This document shows positions 26,504-35,963 of a stretch of 64,000 nucleotides of DNA, one piece after another (within the stretch, counting starts at the first letter, position 1; each line of letters starts with the position of its first letter). The position numbers were made by a program, and so were the translations under genes. Under the pieces are notes generated by a model. The model did not search any database. It saw only the letters and a program-made list of their open reading frames with translations, and was not told the DNA's origin. Source of the stretch: Chryseobacterium limigenitum (GTDB taxonomy: Bacteria; Bacteroidota; Bacteroidia; Flavobacteriales; Weeksellaceae); the NCBI RefSeq assembly GCF_900114875.1, contig NZ_FPKW01000001.1, positions 248,001 through 312,000 on the forward strand, read 5' to 3'.

Positions 26504-27064
26504 ATAGCACAAAGATTTAACAACAGGGGCCCACAAAGACGTCCTGTACAGGAGGACTTACACTTGATCAACGATAAAATTCGTGTGAGAGAGCTTCGTT
26601 TAGTGGGCGATAACGTAGAGCCGGGAATTTATCCAATCGACAAAGCAAGACAGCTTGCTTCGGAACAAGAATTGGATCTTGTAGTGATTTCCGATAAGGC
26701 AGAACCGTTTATTGCAAGAATATTAGAATACAAAAAATTCTTATATGAGCAAAAGAAAAAACAAAAAGAACTTAAAGCTAAGCAAGTAAAAGTGGTAGTA
26801 AAGGAGATCCGTTTCGGACCTCAGACTGATGACCATGATTATGAGTTTAAAAGAAAACATGCTGAAAAGTTCTTGGAAGAAGGTTCAAAATTGAAAACCT
26901 ACGTATTTTTTAAAGGACGTTCGATTATCTTTAAAGATCAGGGAGAAATTTTGCTTTTAAAACTTGCTCAGGAACTAGAGCACGTTGGAAAAGTAGATCA
27001 GCTGCCTAAACTTGAAGGAAAGAGAATGATTATGATGATGAGTCCTAAAAAACCAGCAAAATAA
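26504..27064 (+). CDS. infC: Translation initiation factor IF-3 (AUA start proposed)
   Basis: The conserved protein begins at [23 protein letters not shown] and ends KKPAK; the [17 protein letters not shown] and FFKGRSIIF blocks are standard IF-3. There is no ATG at the front. A TTG at 26564 would remove the usual disordered N-terminal tail. An ATA at 26504 in the same frame adds a 20-residue tail ([17 protein letters not shown]) like those of other flavobacterial IF-3 proteins. Non-AUG starts are a known autoregulatory feature of infC, because IF-3 disfavours them. AGGAGG 10 bases before the TTG keeps that start open as an alternative. Confidence 0.88.
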   Translation: MAQRFNNRGPQRRPVQEDLHLINDKIRVRELRLVGDNVEPGIYPIDKARQLASEQELDLVVISDKAEPFIARILEYKKFLYEQKKKQKELKAKQVKVVVKEIRFGPQTDDHDYEFKRKHAEKFLEEGSKLKTYVFFKGRSIIFKDQGEILLLKLAQELEHVGKVDQLPKLEGKRMIMMMSPKKPAK

Positions 27065-27102
27065 TTTTAATAGATTTATTAAGATCTATTCTTTAAAATA
27101 TA

Positions 27103-27128
27103 AACCTCAAAGCAATTTGAGGTTTTTT
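27103..27128 (+). terminator. Terminator after infC
   Basis: Stem AACCTCAAA / TTTGAGGTT with loop GCAA, then T's. It separates infC from the rpmI-rplT pair. Confidence 0.85.
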
Positions 27129-27245
27129 GTTTTTATTAGTGTTTGGATTAATGCAGATATTTTACATTAAAGAAAAAAAAGTGAATATTTTGTTTGCAAT
27201 TTTTTTATTGTAAATTTGTGAATTATTAATTTCAAAAAACACATT

Positions 27246-27842
27246 ATGAAAAAAATTCTTGCCACATTATTTATGGCTGTTTTCTCTTTTATGAATTCTC
27301 AAACTAATTCTGGAACCCTTTATTTTAAAGACGGGACATCTAAAAAAGGATTAATAAGTTCACCAAACGAAATTGCTAAAGGAAAAATCACCTTTAAAGA
27401 TGAAAACAATAATGTTAAAGAAATTGAAGTTTCGGAGATTGAAAAACTTGATTATGGTTTTTTTCCCTTTTATCCAATACAAAACAACAAATATTATCTT
27501 CTTACCAAGAAAATAATTGATGATCCAAAAGTAAAATTATACGTTTATCAATCCGTTGACAGAACAGATTATATGGGATTATATAATACCCGAAATACTA
27601 TAGTTGCGGATACTTATGTTTATTTTATTGAGATGGATGGTAAAAAGCCTGAAGTAATTTCATCATGGTATGATAAAGGAATTACAGTGTTTGTGAAAAA
27701 AGCAAATATTAAATATATCTTAAAGTACTTTAAAGACAAATGTCCGAAAATGGCAGATGCCTATAAAAATGATGAGATTAAATTTAAAGACAACCCTACT
27801 CCGTTTATAGAATACTATATAAATAATTGCTCGAAAAATTAG
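27246..27842 (+). CDS. Exported hypothetical protein
   Basis: 198 residues. Signal peptide MKKILATLFMAVFSFMNS, then a small beta-rich domain (TLYFKDGTSKKGLIS, ITFKDENNNVKEIEVSEIEKLDY) and an alpha/beta remainder with two cysteines near the end (KDKCPKMAD, INNCSKN). I do not recognise the family. It has its own promoter, TTG-N18-TAAATTTG (27190-27218), and sits between infC and rpmI, which are normally adjacent, so it looks like an insertion into the conserved infC-rpmI-rplT order. Confidence 0.7.
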   Translation: MKKILATLFMAVFSFMNSQTNSGTLYFKDGTSKKGLISSPNEIAKGKITFKDENNNVKEIEVSEIEKLDYGFFPFYPIQNNKYYLLTKKIIDDPKVKLYVYQSVDRTDYMGLYNTRNTIVADTYVYFIEMDGKKPEVISSWYDKGITVFVKKANIKYILKYFKDKCPKMADAYKNDEIKFKDNPTPFIEYYINNCSKN

Positions 27843-27944
27843 TCGAATTGGGCTTTTTTTCGTAATTTTGCAAACTATTATTCCTGGATGTCTTTAGGGA
27901 TAACCGATACAGATATTGATAACAAAACAATAAAAAGCAAAAAA

Positions 27945-28142
27945 ATGCCAAAATTAAAAACGAAATCAGGTGCTAAGAAGCGTTTTAAACTTACCGGAAC
28001 TGGTAAGATTAAAAGAAAAAATGCTTTCAAAAGCCACATCTTGACAAAGAAAGAAACTAAGCAAAAGAGAAATCTTACGCAAACTTCTTATGTTGCAAAA
28101 GTGGACGAAAAAAGTGTTAAGCGTCAATTAGCAATTCAGTAG
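27945..28142 (+). CDS. rpmI: 50S ribosomal protein L35
   Basis: 65 residues from ATG 27945 ([24 protein letters not shown]), the standard L35 length and sequence, very basic. A longer frame starts upstream in the leader and is rejected. A -7 box TAATTTTG lies at 27863-27870, giving a ~70-base leader. rplT follows after 116 bases. Confidence 0.96.
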   Translation: MPKLKTKSGAKKRFKLTGTGKIKRKNAFKSHILTKKETKQKRNLTQTSYVAKVDEKSVKRQLAIQ

Positions 28143-28258
28143 TTTTTATAATCCTTATTCGGTTTATAAGAATAACAATTCAATATTTTAACCCTGGAAT
28201 GGTGCAGATAAGTGTAATGAAACAGTTTACCGCCCTTTTCAAAAAAACAATTTAAATT

Positions 28259-28603
28259 ATGCCTAGATCAGTAAATGCCGTAGCTTCAAGAGCTCGCAGA
28301 AAGAAAATTATTAAGCAAGCTAAAGGTTTTTTCGGTAGAAGAAAGAACGTTTGGACTGTAGCTAAAAATGCCGTGGAAAAAGCAATGCAATATGCTTACC
28401 GTGGTAGAAAGGAGAAAAAGAGAAATTTCAGATCACTTTGGATCATGCGTATCAACGCAGGAGCTAGAGAGCACGGAATGTCTTACTCTCAGTTTATGGG
28501 AGCTCTTAAAAAGAACAACATCGAGCTTAACAGAAAAGTTTTAGCTGACTTAGCTATGAACTATCCTGAGGCTTTCAAAGCTGTTGTAGATCAAGTAAAA
28601 TAA
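28259..28603 (+). CDS. rplT: 50S ribosomal protein L20
   Basis: 114 residues, standard L20 ([32 protein letters not shown] ... RDLW-type block [24 protein letters not shown]). Binds 23S rRNA early in assembly of the large subunit. Cotranscribed with rpmI; a strong terminator follows at 28629. Confidence 0.97.
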   Translation: MPRSVNAVASRARRKKIIKQAKGFFGRRKNVWTVAKNAVEKAMQYAYRGRKEKKRNFRSLWIMRINAGAREHGMSYSQFMGALKKNNIELNRKVLADLAMNYPEAFKAVVDQVK

Positions 28604-28628
28604 TGTAAAATTTTTTGTTATCAATATA

Positions 28629-28657
28629 AATCCCGAGTTTTTTGCTCGGGATTTTTT
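28629..28657 (+). terminator. Terminator after rplT
   Basis: Stem AATCCCGAG / CTCGGGATT with a TTTTTTG loop, then T's. It is copied downstream of the first M28 gene. Confidence 0.9.
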
Positions 28658-28672
28658 AATTATCTACATTTG
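28642..28672 (+). promoter_or_regulatory. Promoter TTG-N20-TACATTTG of the first M28 gene
   Basis: The -33 TTG (28642-28644) lies in the loop of the rplT terminator; the -7 box TACATTTG is at 28665-28672. The 3' arm of the hairpin fills part of the spacer, so terminator and promoter overlap. Confidence 0.55.
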
Positions 28673-28706
28673 CTAAATTATTAAATATTTAAAACTTTAT
28701 TAAAAA

Positions 28707-29882
28707 GTGAAAAAATTATCTACTCTTCTACTTCTTTCGTTAGCAACTTACGGTTTGCAGGCTCAAAGTTTTATTCAGGCTTATCAAAACAGAGCAAACT
28801 TAGTTACTCAGACGAATATTACGACAAACTTGCAGGAGTTTGGAAATTTGGGTGTAAAAACTACAGGTTCTGTAGCCAATACGAATGCGCTTAACTGGAT
28901 CAAGAATAAATATCTGTCTTATGGTTATACCGTTAGCCAGATGGAAGAAGATCCTTTTATGGTAGGAAGTTTAAGTTCTAAAAATCTAATCATAACAAAA
29001 ACAGGAACAGTTTATCCTAATACTTATGTGATCATTTGTGGTCACTATGACACGATCACCGGCCCTGGAGTAAGTGATAATGGAAGCGGAACTTCGATTA
29101 TTCTGGAAGCAGCAAGAATTTTAAAAGATGTTCCTACAGAATATTCTGTGAAGTTCATTCATTTTTCTGGAGAGGAACAAGGTCTTTATGGAAGTGATCA
29201 TTATGCGAATAATGTTGTTTTCAAAAACGGGGTTCGTGATTTAGATGTAAGATTAGTTTTCAATATCGATCAGGTTGGAGGTAAATTATCAAGCCCGAGC
29301 AATTCAATAAAATGTGAAAGCGATCAGGCTGGTCAGTCTGGAAATAATGCGGCATCATTGTCTTTTACACAGCAATTAGCGGCTTGCACTACCCTATATT
29401 CTCCGTTACAAACAGTGATGTCTAATGCATATTCGTCAGATTATATGCCTTTTGAAGAAAATGGAGATATTATTACAGGTTTTTATGAAACTCCACAAAG
29501 TCACAATGAACATACGCTAAATGATACTTTTGCCAATGTAGATCCTACTTATGTTTTTAAAGTTGGAAAAGCTGCTGTTGGCGCACTTCAACATTTTGCG
29601 GTTGCTTCAACTACAGTTTTAGGAGTAAATGAAGCTACATCTCAAACCTCTTTGGAGTCTGTAAAAGTATATCCAAATCCGACAAAAGATGTTTTAAATG
29701 TAGAATTGCCAAAAAAAGTGAAAGATTTTAGCCTTGAAATTACAGATCTAAGCGGTCGTACCTTATTTTCAGTGAAAAATCAAACAAAAGTAAATGTTTC
29801 AAGTTTAGTTAATGGAACTTATTTATGTACAGTAAATACAGATAATGACAGTGTTACAAGAAAAATAATCATTGAAAAGTAA
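28707..29882 (+). CDS. M28 family metallopeptidase, T9SS cargo (copy 1)
   Basis: 391 residues from a GTG at 28707. Signal peptide MKKLSTLLLLSLATYGLQA. The M28 di-zinc domain shows GHYDTITGPGVSDNGSGTS (His and bridging Asp), FSGEEQGLYGS (catalytic Glu pair), FNIDQVGG and PQSHNEHTLNDTF. A type A T9SS sorting tail closes it (VYPNPTKDVLNVELP ... NDSVTRKIIIEK). A secreted aminopeptidase-like enzyme. It is followed by a close paralogue with the same upstream module. Confidence 0.9.
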   Translation: MKKLSTLLLLSLATYGLQAQSFIQAYQNRANLVTQTNITTNLQEFGNLGVKTTGSVANTNALNWIKNKYLSYGYTVSQMEEDPFMVGSLSSKNLIITKTGTVYPNTYVIICGHYDTITGPGVSDNGSGTSIILEAARILKDVPTEYSVKFIHFSGEEQGLYGSDHYANNVVFKNGVRDLDVRLVFNIDQVGGKLSSPSNSIKCESDQAGQSGNNAASLSFTQQLAACTTLYSPLQTVMSNAYSSDYMPFEENGDIITGFYETPQSHNEHTLNDTFANVDPTYVFKVGKAAVGALQHFAVASTTVLGVNEATSQTSLESVKVYPNPTKDVLNVELPKKVKDFSLEITDLSGRTLFSVKNQTKVNVSSLVNGTYLCTVNTDNDSVTRKIIIEK

Positions 29883-29908
29883 ATTACATTGCAATAATAA
29901 AATTAATT

Positions 29909-29952
29909 GATCCTGAGTTTTTTGCTCGGGATTTTTTAATTATCTACATTTG
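29909..29952 (+). promoter_or_regulatory. Duplicated terminator-promoter module before the second M28 gene
   Basis: 29909-29952 repeats 28629-28672 almost base for base: hairpin TCCTGAG / CTCGGGA with the same loop, T-run, and TACATTTG at 29945-29952. Its stem has one base changed from C to T, so it pairs by G-T. Confidence 0.8.
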
Positions 29953-29986
29953 CTGAATTATCATAAATATAATAAATTTAAATAAA

Positions 29987-31159
29987 GTGAAAAAAATAAT
30001 TACTCTTCTTGTTTTATCATTGTCAACTTATAGCTTACGGGCCCAGAGTTTTATTCAGGCTTATCAGGATCGTGCGAATATGGTTACGCAGACGAATATT
30101 ACAACCAATTTACAGGATTTTTCAAATTTGGGAGTTAAAACTACCGGTTCTGTAGCAAATGCAAATGCTTTAAATTGGCTAAAAAACAAGTATGCGTCTT
30201 TTGGATATTCTGCCAGCCAGATTGTAGAAGATCCATTTACTTTTAGCGGAACAAGTTCAAAAAATTTAGTGATAACTAAAACCGGAACAGTTTATCCTAA
30301 TAAATATGTAATTATCTGCGGACATTTCGACAGTATTTTTGGCCCGGGAGTTAATGACAATGGAAGCGGAACTTCAATTATTTTGGAAGCTGCAAGAATT
30401 TTGAAGGATGTTCCAACGGAATATTCTATTAAGTTTATTCATTTTTCCGGTGAAGAACAAGGATTGAGAGGGAGCCAGCACTATGCAAATACCGTGGCTT
30501 ATCAGGGAAGTACCCGTGTTTTAGATATAAAATTAGTTTTTAACCTGGATCAGGTTGGCGGAAAAATGGGAAATAATAATGATACCATTTACTGCGACGA
30601 AGACATGGGCGGAAATGCCAATAATACGGCTGCCGGTGTTGCTGCAACTCAGGAATTGGTAACGCTTACAGGTCTTTATTCTCCCCTTTTAACCGATATT
30701 GATGAAGCAGAAGATACAGATTATATCCCTTTTGAGACAAAAGGTGAAGTGATTACAGGATATTTTGAAAAAATAAGAAGTAATTATCCGCACACGGCAA
30801 ATGATACTTTTGCCAATACAGATCCTGTTTATATCTACAATGTTGGAAAGGCAACGGTTGGTGCACTTCAACATTTTGCGGTGGCAGCTACAACGATTTT
30901 AGGAACTAGAGATGTTCAAGCAAATAAGTTAGAATCTGTAAAAATCTATCCGAATCCGGCAAAAGATGCTCTTCATATCGAAATACCCAGTAAAGTGAAA
31001 GATTTCAGTTTTGAAATTACGGATTTGATTGGCCATACTTTGATTAAAGAAGGGAACAAAACTCAGATTAATACTTCCAGTTTAGCTAATGGAGCTTATA
31101 TTGGTGTGTTTAAAGCTGATGGGCAGACGGTTGTTAGAAAGGTTTTGATTGAAAGATAA
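29987..31159 (+). CDS. M28 family metallopeptidase, T9SS cargo (copy 2)
   Basis: 390 residues, also from a GTG. Signal peptide MKKIITLLVLSLSTYSLRA. Same domain layout as copy 1 with intact zinc residues: GHFDSIFGPGVNDNGSGTS, FSGEEQGLRGSQHY, FNLDQVGG, and a His in SNYPHTANDTF. Sorting tail IYPNPAKDALHIEIP ... QTVVRKVLIER. The two proteins differ most in the substrate-side loops of the second half, so they may have diverged in specificity after tandem duplication. Confidence 0.9.
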   Translation: MKKIITLLVLSLSTYSLRAQSFIQAYQDRANMVTQTNITTNLQDFSNLGVKTTGSVANANALNWLKNKYASFGYSASQIVEDPFTFSGTSSKNLVITKTGTVYPNKYVIICGHFDSIFGPGVNDNGSGTSIILEAARILKDVPTEYSIKFIHFSGEEQGLRGSQHYANTVAYQGSTRVLDIKLVFNLDQVGGKMGNNNDTIYCDEDMGGNANNTAAGVAATQELVTLTGLYSPLLTDIDEAEDTDYIPFETKGEVITGYFEKIRSNYPHTANDTFANTDPVYIYNVGKATVGALQHFAVAATTILGTRDVQANKLESVKIYPNPAKDALHIEIPSKVKDFSFEITDLIGHTLIKEGNKTQINTSSLANGAYIGVFKADGQTVVRKVLIER

Positions 31160-31178
31160 AAATGAAAAATTAAGATAT

Positions 31179-31206
31179 AAACTCGCTTTTTTAGCGAGTT
31201 TTTTTA
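31179..31206 (+). terminator. Terminator after second M28 gene
   Basis: Stem AACTCGCT / AGCGAGTT, short T loop, then a T-run that overlaps the end of the convergent hisIE gene. Confidence 0.82.
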
Positions 31207-31791
31207 TTTATCACGAGTTTGTAATACCTGTTCAATCTCTTCTAATGAAAAACCTTTAGCTTTTAATAAAATCAAAAAGTGATACAACAAATCAGCCGCT
31301 TCATTTTTAAATAAATCATAATTATTATCTTTAGCCTCAATAACTAATTCTACGGCTTCCTCTCCTACTTTTTGAGCAACTTTATTAATACCTCTTTGAA
31401 AGAGTGAATAAGTATAAGAAGACTCTACTTTATCATCAATTCTTTGAGAAATCTTAGCTTCCAATTCATACAAAAAACCTTTTGCTTCTTTCTCTCCGAA
31501 ACAACTGAAACTTCCCGTGTGACAAACCACATTTTTAGGAATAGCTGTAATTAAAATAGTATCGTTATCACAATCAATTTGAATATCTTTTACCTTTAAA
31601 AAATTACCAGACTCCTCACCTTTCGTCCAAAGCCTGTTTTTGGAACGGCTGAAAAAAGTAACAATTCTCTCTTTTTTTGTTTTTTCAAAAGCTTCCTCAT
31701 TCATATATCCCAACATTAAAACCTGTAAGCTTCTGCTATCCTGAATAATTACGGGAACCAATCCGTTTGTTTTACTAAAATCTATTACCAT
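31204..31791 (-). CDS. hisIE: Bifunctional phosphoribosyl-AMP cyclohydrolase / phosphoribosyl-ATP pyrophosphatase
   Basis: 195 residues. The N-terminal HisI part ([43 protein letters not shown] with zinc cysteines) is followed by a HisE part (~105-195; [29 protein letters not shown]). It carries out steps 2 and 3 of histidine synthesis. It is the last gene of the operon and overlaps hisF by 7 bases. Confidence 0.95.
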   Translation of the reverse strand: MVIDFSKTNGLVPVIIQDSRSLQVLMLGYMNEEAFEKTKKERIVTFFSRSKNRLWTKGEESGNFLKVKDIQIDCDNDTILITAIPKNVVCHTGSFSCFGEKEAKGFLYELEAKISQRIDDKVESSYTYSLFQRGINKVAQKVGEEAVELVIEAKDNNYDLFKNEAADLLYHFLILLKAKGFSLEEIEQVLQTRDK

Positions 31792-32540
31792 CTTACTTCA
31801 ATTTTTTGATTTTTTAATTCTTCTTTTAAATCCTGAATGCTTACTTCTCCGAAATGAAAAATACTCGCCGCCAAAGCTCCGGTAGCTTTTGTTTCTTTGA
31901 AAACACTTTCAAAATCTTCTATTTTTCCCGCTCCTCCAGAGGCAATCACGGGAATATTAATATTTTCTGAGACTGATTTTGTAATTCTTATATCAAAACC
32001 GTTTTTCGTTCCGTCACCGTCCATCGAGGTCAGTAGAATTTCTCCTGCACCTAAAGATTGTACTTCTTTTGCCCAATCTACTGTTTTTAAATTGGTTATT
32101 TCCCGACCGCCTTTCACATGAACCCAATCCGAATTATTGATGAATTTCGTGTCAATAGCCACAACGATACACTGACTTCCAAATTCTTTAGCCAGATCAG
32201 AGATCAACTGAGGATTTTTTACGGCAGATGAATTGATGCTTATCTTATCTGCACCCGCTTCCAAGAGTTTTTGTACATCTGGAATAGAAGCAATTCCACC
32301 TCCGACAGTGAAAGGAATGCTCAATTCTTTAGAGATATTTTGTACCAATTCAACAAAAGTTTTCCGCTTTTCAATCGTTGCTGTTATATCTAGGAAAACC
32401 AATTCATCGGCTCCGTTTTCTTCGTACTTTTTAGCTAATTCTATTGGGTTCCCCGCATTTCTTAACCCTTCAAAATTGATTCCTTTCACCGTTGTTCCAT
32501 CCTTGATATCCAAACAAGGAATTATTCTTTTTTTAAGCAT
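31785..32540 (-). CDS. hisF: Imidazole glycerol phosphate synthase subunit HisF
   Basis: 251 residues, a TIM barrel. D11 in [11 protein letters not shown] and D130-type VAIDTKF are the catalytic aspartates. It forms the cyclase half of IGP synthase with HisH, making IGP and AICAR. Overlaps hisA by 8 bases and hisIE by 7. Confidence 0.96.
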   Translation of the reverse strand: MLKKRIIPCLDIKDGTTVKGINFEGLRNAGNPIELAKKYEENGADELVFLDITATIEKRKTFVELVQNISKELSIPFTVGGGIASIPDVQKLLEAGADKISINSSAVKNPQLISDLAKEFGSQCIVVAIDTKFINNSDWVHVKGGREITNLKTVDWAKEVQSLGAGEILLTSMDGDGTKNGFDIRITKSVSENINIPVIASGGAGKIEDFESVFKETKATGALAASIFHFGEVSIQDLKEELKNQKIEVRW

Positions 32541-33255
32541 TTTTAATAAATTTTTGGAGTTCTTGTAAACCTATTTTTCCTTCATAAATTGCCTTTCCGA
32601 TAATCGTTCCGGCACAGCCAATTTCTTTCATTTTTTCAACATCTTCGATACTTGAAATTCCACCGCTTGCAATAAGTTGAGTTGATGTTTTATTTAAAAT
32701 TTCTTTATAAAGCTCTGTTGATGGCCCTTGCAACATTCCGTCTTTTGAAATATCAGTGCAGATGACATTTTGAATTCCTCTTTGCAGGTATTGAAGAATA
32801 AAATCAATCACATCTTTATCACTGCTTTCCAGCCAGCCTGAGGTTTTTATTTTTCGGTTGTCACAATCGGCTCCCAGAATAATTTTATCGGCACCATATT
32901 TTTTAATTAGTTCAAAGCAAAACTCAGGATCCTGAACAGCAATACTTCCAATCGTAATTTGTTTCGCCCCCGAATTGAAAGCTATTTCAATATCCTCCAC
33001 TGTTTTTAAACCACCTCCAAAATCAATAGATAAAGACGTTTCTTTGGCGATACTTTCTAAGACTTTTTGGTTGACAATATGCTTAGATTTCGCACCGTCT
33101 AGATCTACTAAATGAAGAAATCTAATTCCAAAATTTTCAAACTCTTTGGCAACTTCTAAAGGATTTTCATTGTATATTTTTTTTGTGCTGTAATCGCCTT
33201 TTGAAAGACGCACACATTTTCCGTCAATAATATCAATAGCAGGAATAATTTTCAT
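32533..33255 (-). CDS. hisA: ProFAR isomerase HisA
   Basis: 240 residues, a TIM barrel related to HisF. D8 in [15 protein letters not shown] and a second catalytic Asp in [14 protein letters not shown] are present. It isomerises ProFAR to PRFAR. It starts 2 bases after the hisH stop and overlaps hisF. Confidence 0.96.
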   Translation of the reverse strand: MKIIPAIDIIDGKCVRLSKGDYSTKKIYNENPLEVAKEFENFGIRFLHLVDLDGAKSKHIVNQKVLESIAKETSLSIDFGGGLKTVEDIEIAFNSGAKQITIGSIAVQDPEFCFELIKKYGADKIILGADCDNRKIKTSGWLESSDKDVIDFILQYLQRGIQNVICTDISKDGMLQGPSTELYKEILNKTSTQLIASGGISSIEDVEKMKEIGCAGTIIGKAIYEGKIGLQELQKFIKNA

Positions 33256-33257
33256 AC

Positions 33258-33836
33258 TTAGAGTTTTACAAAGTTGTTTAATAATTCATTTCCCATCTTT
33301 CCCGATTTTTCAGGGTGAAATTGTGTCGCAAAGAAATTATCCTTCTGCAAAGACGCACTGAAAGGTAAAATATAATCACACACAGATGTTGTATATTCTG
33401 ATAATTCACAATAATAACTGTGAACAAAATACAAGTCATTTTCTTTTTCAATGCCTGAAAATAATGGAGATTTTATCTCTGAGATTGTATTCCAGCCCAT
33501 GTGAGGAACAATGTCTTTTGCAGGGAATTTCTTCACATTAATATCAAAAATCCCTAATCCTTCAGTGTTTCCTTCTTCATTATTTTTACACATCAACTGC
33601 ATTCCCAAACAAATTCCTAAAACAGGCTGTTTCAATGTTGGAATTAATTGATCTAACCCTTTTTCTTTTAATAATTTCATCGTAGAAGAAGCCTCCCCAA
33701 CACCCGGAAAAATTACTTTGTCAGCTTTTTGAATTAACTCAAAATCATCTGTAATCAAAGATTCCACATTCAATCTGTTCAGTGCATTTTGAACGGAATT
33801 GACGTTTCCACCGTTATATTTTATAATTGCAATCAT
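33258..33836 (-). CDS. hisH: Imidazole glycerol phosphate synthase subunit HisH
   Basis: 192 residues, class I glutamine amidotransferase. Nucleophile Cys in [10 protein letters not shown]; His and Glu in TQFHPEKSG. It supplies ammonia to HisF. It starts 1 base after the hisB stop. Confidence 0.95.
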   Translation of the reverse strand: MIAIIKYNGGNVNSVQNALNRLNVESLITDDFELIQKADKVIFPGVGEASSTMKLLKEKGLDQLIPTLKQPVLGICLGMQLMCKNNEEGNTEGLGIFDINVKKFPAKDIVPHMGWNTISEIKSPLFSGIEKENDLYFVHSYYCELSEYTTSVCDYILPFSASLQKDNFFATQFHPEKSGKMGNELLNNFVKL

Positions 33837-33837
33837 G

Positions 33838-34932
33838 TTAAAGACTTCCTTTTGTAGAAGGTAAATTAAAGTTTTGATCGGTCTGATTCACCGCCATTTT
33901 TATAGCTTTGGCAAAGGCTTTGAAAACAGATTCTATTTTGTGGTGTTCGTTATCTCCTTCAACTTTAATATTTACATTAGATTTAGAAGAATCAGTGAAA
34001 GATTTAAAGAAGTGATAAAACATTTCAGTAGGAACATCGCCAATTTTTTCTCTTTTAAAATCAGCGTCCCAAACCAGCCAGGATCTTCCTCCAAAATCTA
34101 TTGCGACCTGAGCCAGACAATCATCCATCGGAAGCAGAAACCCATATCTTTCAATTCCTTTTTTCTTTCCTAATGCCTGAAGAATGGCTTCTCCTAAGAC
34201 AATTCCTGTATCTTCAATGGTGTGGTGCTCATCAACCTGTAAATCACCATCGACTTTAATTTTTAAATCTAAATTTCCGTGTTTTGAAATCTGTTCCAAC
34301 ATGTGATCAAAGAAATGTAAACCCGTTGAGATCTCAGAACTTCCCTTTCCATCGAGATTAACTTCAATCTCAATTTGAGTTTCGTTTGTTTTTCTTGAAA
34401 CTTTCGCTTTTCTGGGCTTTTGTTTTAAAAATTGATAGATTTCAGACCAATTTTCGGTTGTCAATTCAGCATTTTCATTCTGAATTTTATTAATGAAAAT
34501 AGCTTTTGAGCCTAAATTTTCAGCCAGTTGAATATCCGTAATCCTATCTCCGATCACATACGAATTTTGTAAATCGTAATCTCCATAAATATATTTTCCA
34601 AGCATACCAATTCCTGGTTTTCTTGTTGGTAAATTTTCATGCTCAAAACTTTTATCAATTAAAATATCACTGAAAATTACGCCTTCATTTTCAAATGCTT
34701 TTAACATATTTTCCTGAGGTTTGATAAAATCTTCAAAAGGAAAACTTTCCGTTCCCAGACCGTCCTGATTGGTGATCATCACCAATTCATAATCCAATTC
34801 TTTGGCTATTTTTGAAAGGTTTTGAAAAACATCCGGATAGAATTCCAACTTTTCTAAAGAATCAACCTGAAAATCTGTTGGAGGTTCCATAATTAAGGTT
34901 CCATCGCGATCTATGAATAATACTTTTTTCAT
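33838..34932 (-). CDS. hisB: Bifunctional histidinol-phosphatase / imidazoleglycerol-phosphate dehydratase
   Basis: 364 residues. N-terminal HAD phosphatase ([12 protein letters not shown] with the nucleophile Asp; [23 protein letters not shown]) and a C-terminal IGPD (~170-364) with metal-binding [27 protein letters not shown] and [15 protein letters not shown]. It carries out the dehydratase and phosphatase steps. The fusion is as in enterobacteria and many Bacteroidota. Located between hisC and hisH. Confidence 0.96.
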   Translation of the reverse strand: MKKVLFIDRDGTLIMEPPTDFQVDSLEKLEFYPDVFQNLSKIAKELDYELVMITNQDGLGTESFPFEDFIKPQENMLKAFENEGVIFSDILIDKSFEHENLPTRKPGIGMLGKYIYGDYDLQNSYVIGDRITDIQLAENLGSKAIFINKIQNENAELTTENWSEIYQFLKQKPRKAKVSRKTNETQIEIEVNLDGKGSSEISTGLHFFDHMLEQISKHGNLDLKIKVDGDLQVDEHHTIEDTGIVLGEAILQALGKKKGIERYGFLLPMDDCLAQVAIDFGGRSWLVWDADFKREKIGDVPTEMFYHFFKSFTDSSKSNVNIKVEGDNEHHKIESVFKAFAKAIKMAVNQTDQNFNLPSTKGSL

Positions 34933-34934
34933 TA

Positions 34935-35960
34935 TTAAATATTTTTTAAAACAGTAATCAGCTGCATATTTTCTTCTCTATTTCCAATATTAATTCTGAT
35001 ACAATTTGGGATTTGTGGCGTTCTTTTGCTTGTTAAGACTTCTTTATCTAAAAGATTTTGATACACTTTTTCAACATTTTCAAATTCAATCAAAAAGAAA
35101 TTAGCATCTGTTGGAAAAACTTTTTTGATACAGTTTATATTTTCAAATTCATTTTTCAGCCATTCTCTTTCCTTAAATATATCTTCTAAATTTTGATTGA
35201 ATTGATCTTGCTTATCAATAGCGTTTAAAACCAGTTCCTGACTTAAAGAATTGACATTATAAGGAGCTTTAACGGTATTAATCAACTTAATGATTTCTTC
35301 ACTGGCATAAGCCATTCCAACCCTTGCGCCCGCCATTCCCCAAGCTTTTGAGAACGTTTGAAGAACGATAAAATTAGAATATTTATCAAGAAGTTCGAGA
35401 CTCGATTTTTGATTTGAAAATTCGATATAGGCTTCATCTACAACGACAATTCCATCGAAATTTTGAATGTAAAACTCAATATCTTCAACACTGTTTCCCG
35501 TAGGATTGTTCGGTGAGCATAAAAAGAATATTTTAGGTTTATTTTCCTTTGTAATTTTTAAAAATTCTTCTTTTTCGATTTGAAAATTTTTGTCTAGATC
35601 AAGCTTTAGAACAGTATTTTCATTAATGGTAGCATAAAATCCATACATCGCAAACGATGGATTCATCATTAAAATTGAATCTTTTTTAGGCTCACAGAAA
35701 ATTTTAATAATCAAATCAATCAACTCATCACTTCCATTTCCTACAGCAATTTGATTAGGCGAAATATTTTTAAGTTCTGAAAGTCTGTTTTTAAGTATTT
35801 TCTGAGTCGAATCCGGGTAACGGTTACATTCTCCAAACGGACTTTCATTAGCATCCAATAAAATGGGAACGTTGAATTCATTATGATCTCTAAAACTAAT
35901 GTAAGGCTGTAATGCTAAAATGTTCTTTCGAACGAAATTATTTAGGGTAAATTGTTTCAT
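34935..35960 (-). CDS. hisC: Histidinol-phosphate aminotransferase
   Basis: 341 residues, a fold-type I PLP enzyme. The Schiff-base lysine is in [24 protein letters not shown] and DEAYIEF are the usual cofactor-contact blocks. Converts imidazole acetol phosphate to histidinol phosphate using glutamate. It starts 3 bases after the hisD stop. Confidence 0.95.
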   Translation of the reverse strand: MKQFTLNNFVRKNILALQPYISFRDHNEFNVPILLDANESPFGECNRYPDSTQKILKNRLSELKNISPNQIAVGNGSDELIDLIIKIFCEPKKDSILMMNPSFAMYGFYATINENTVLKLDLDKNFQIEKEEFLKITKENKPKIFFLCSPNNPTGNSVEDIEFYIQNFDGIVVVDEAYIEFSNQKSSLELLDKYSNFIVLQTFSKAWGMAGARVGMAYASEEIIKLINTVKAPYNVNSLSQELVLNAIDKQDQFNQNLEDIFKEREWLKNEFENINCIKKVFPTDANFFLIEFENVEKVYQNLLDKEVLTSKRTPQIPNCIRINIGNREENMQLITVLKNI

Positions 35961-35963
35961 TTT

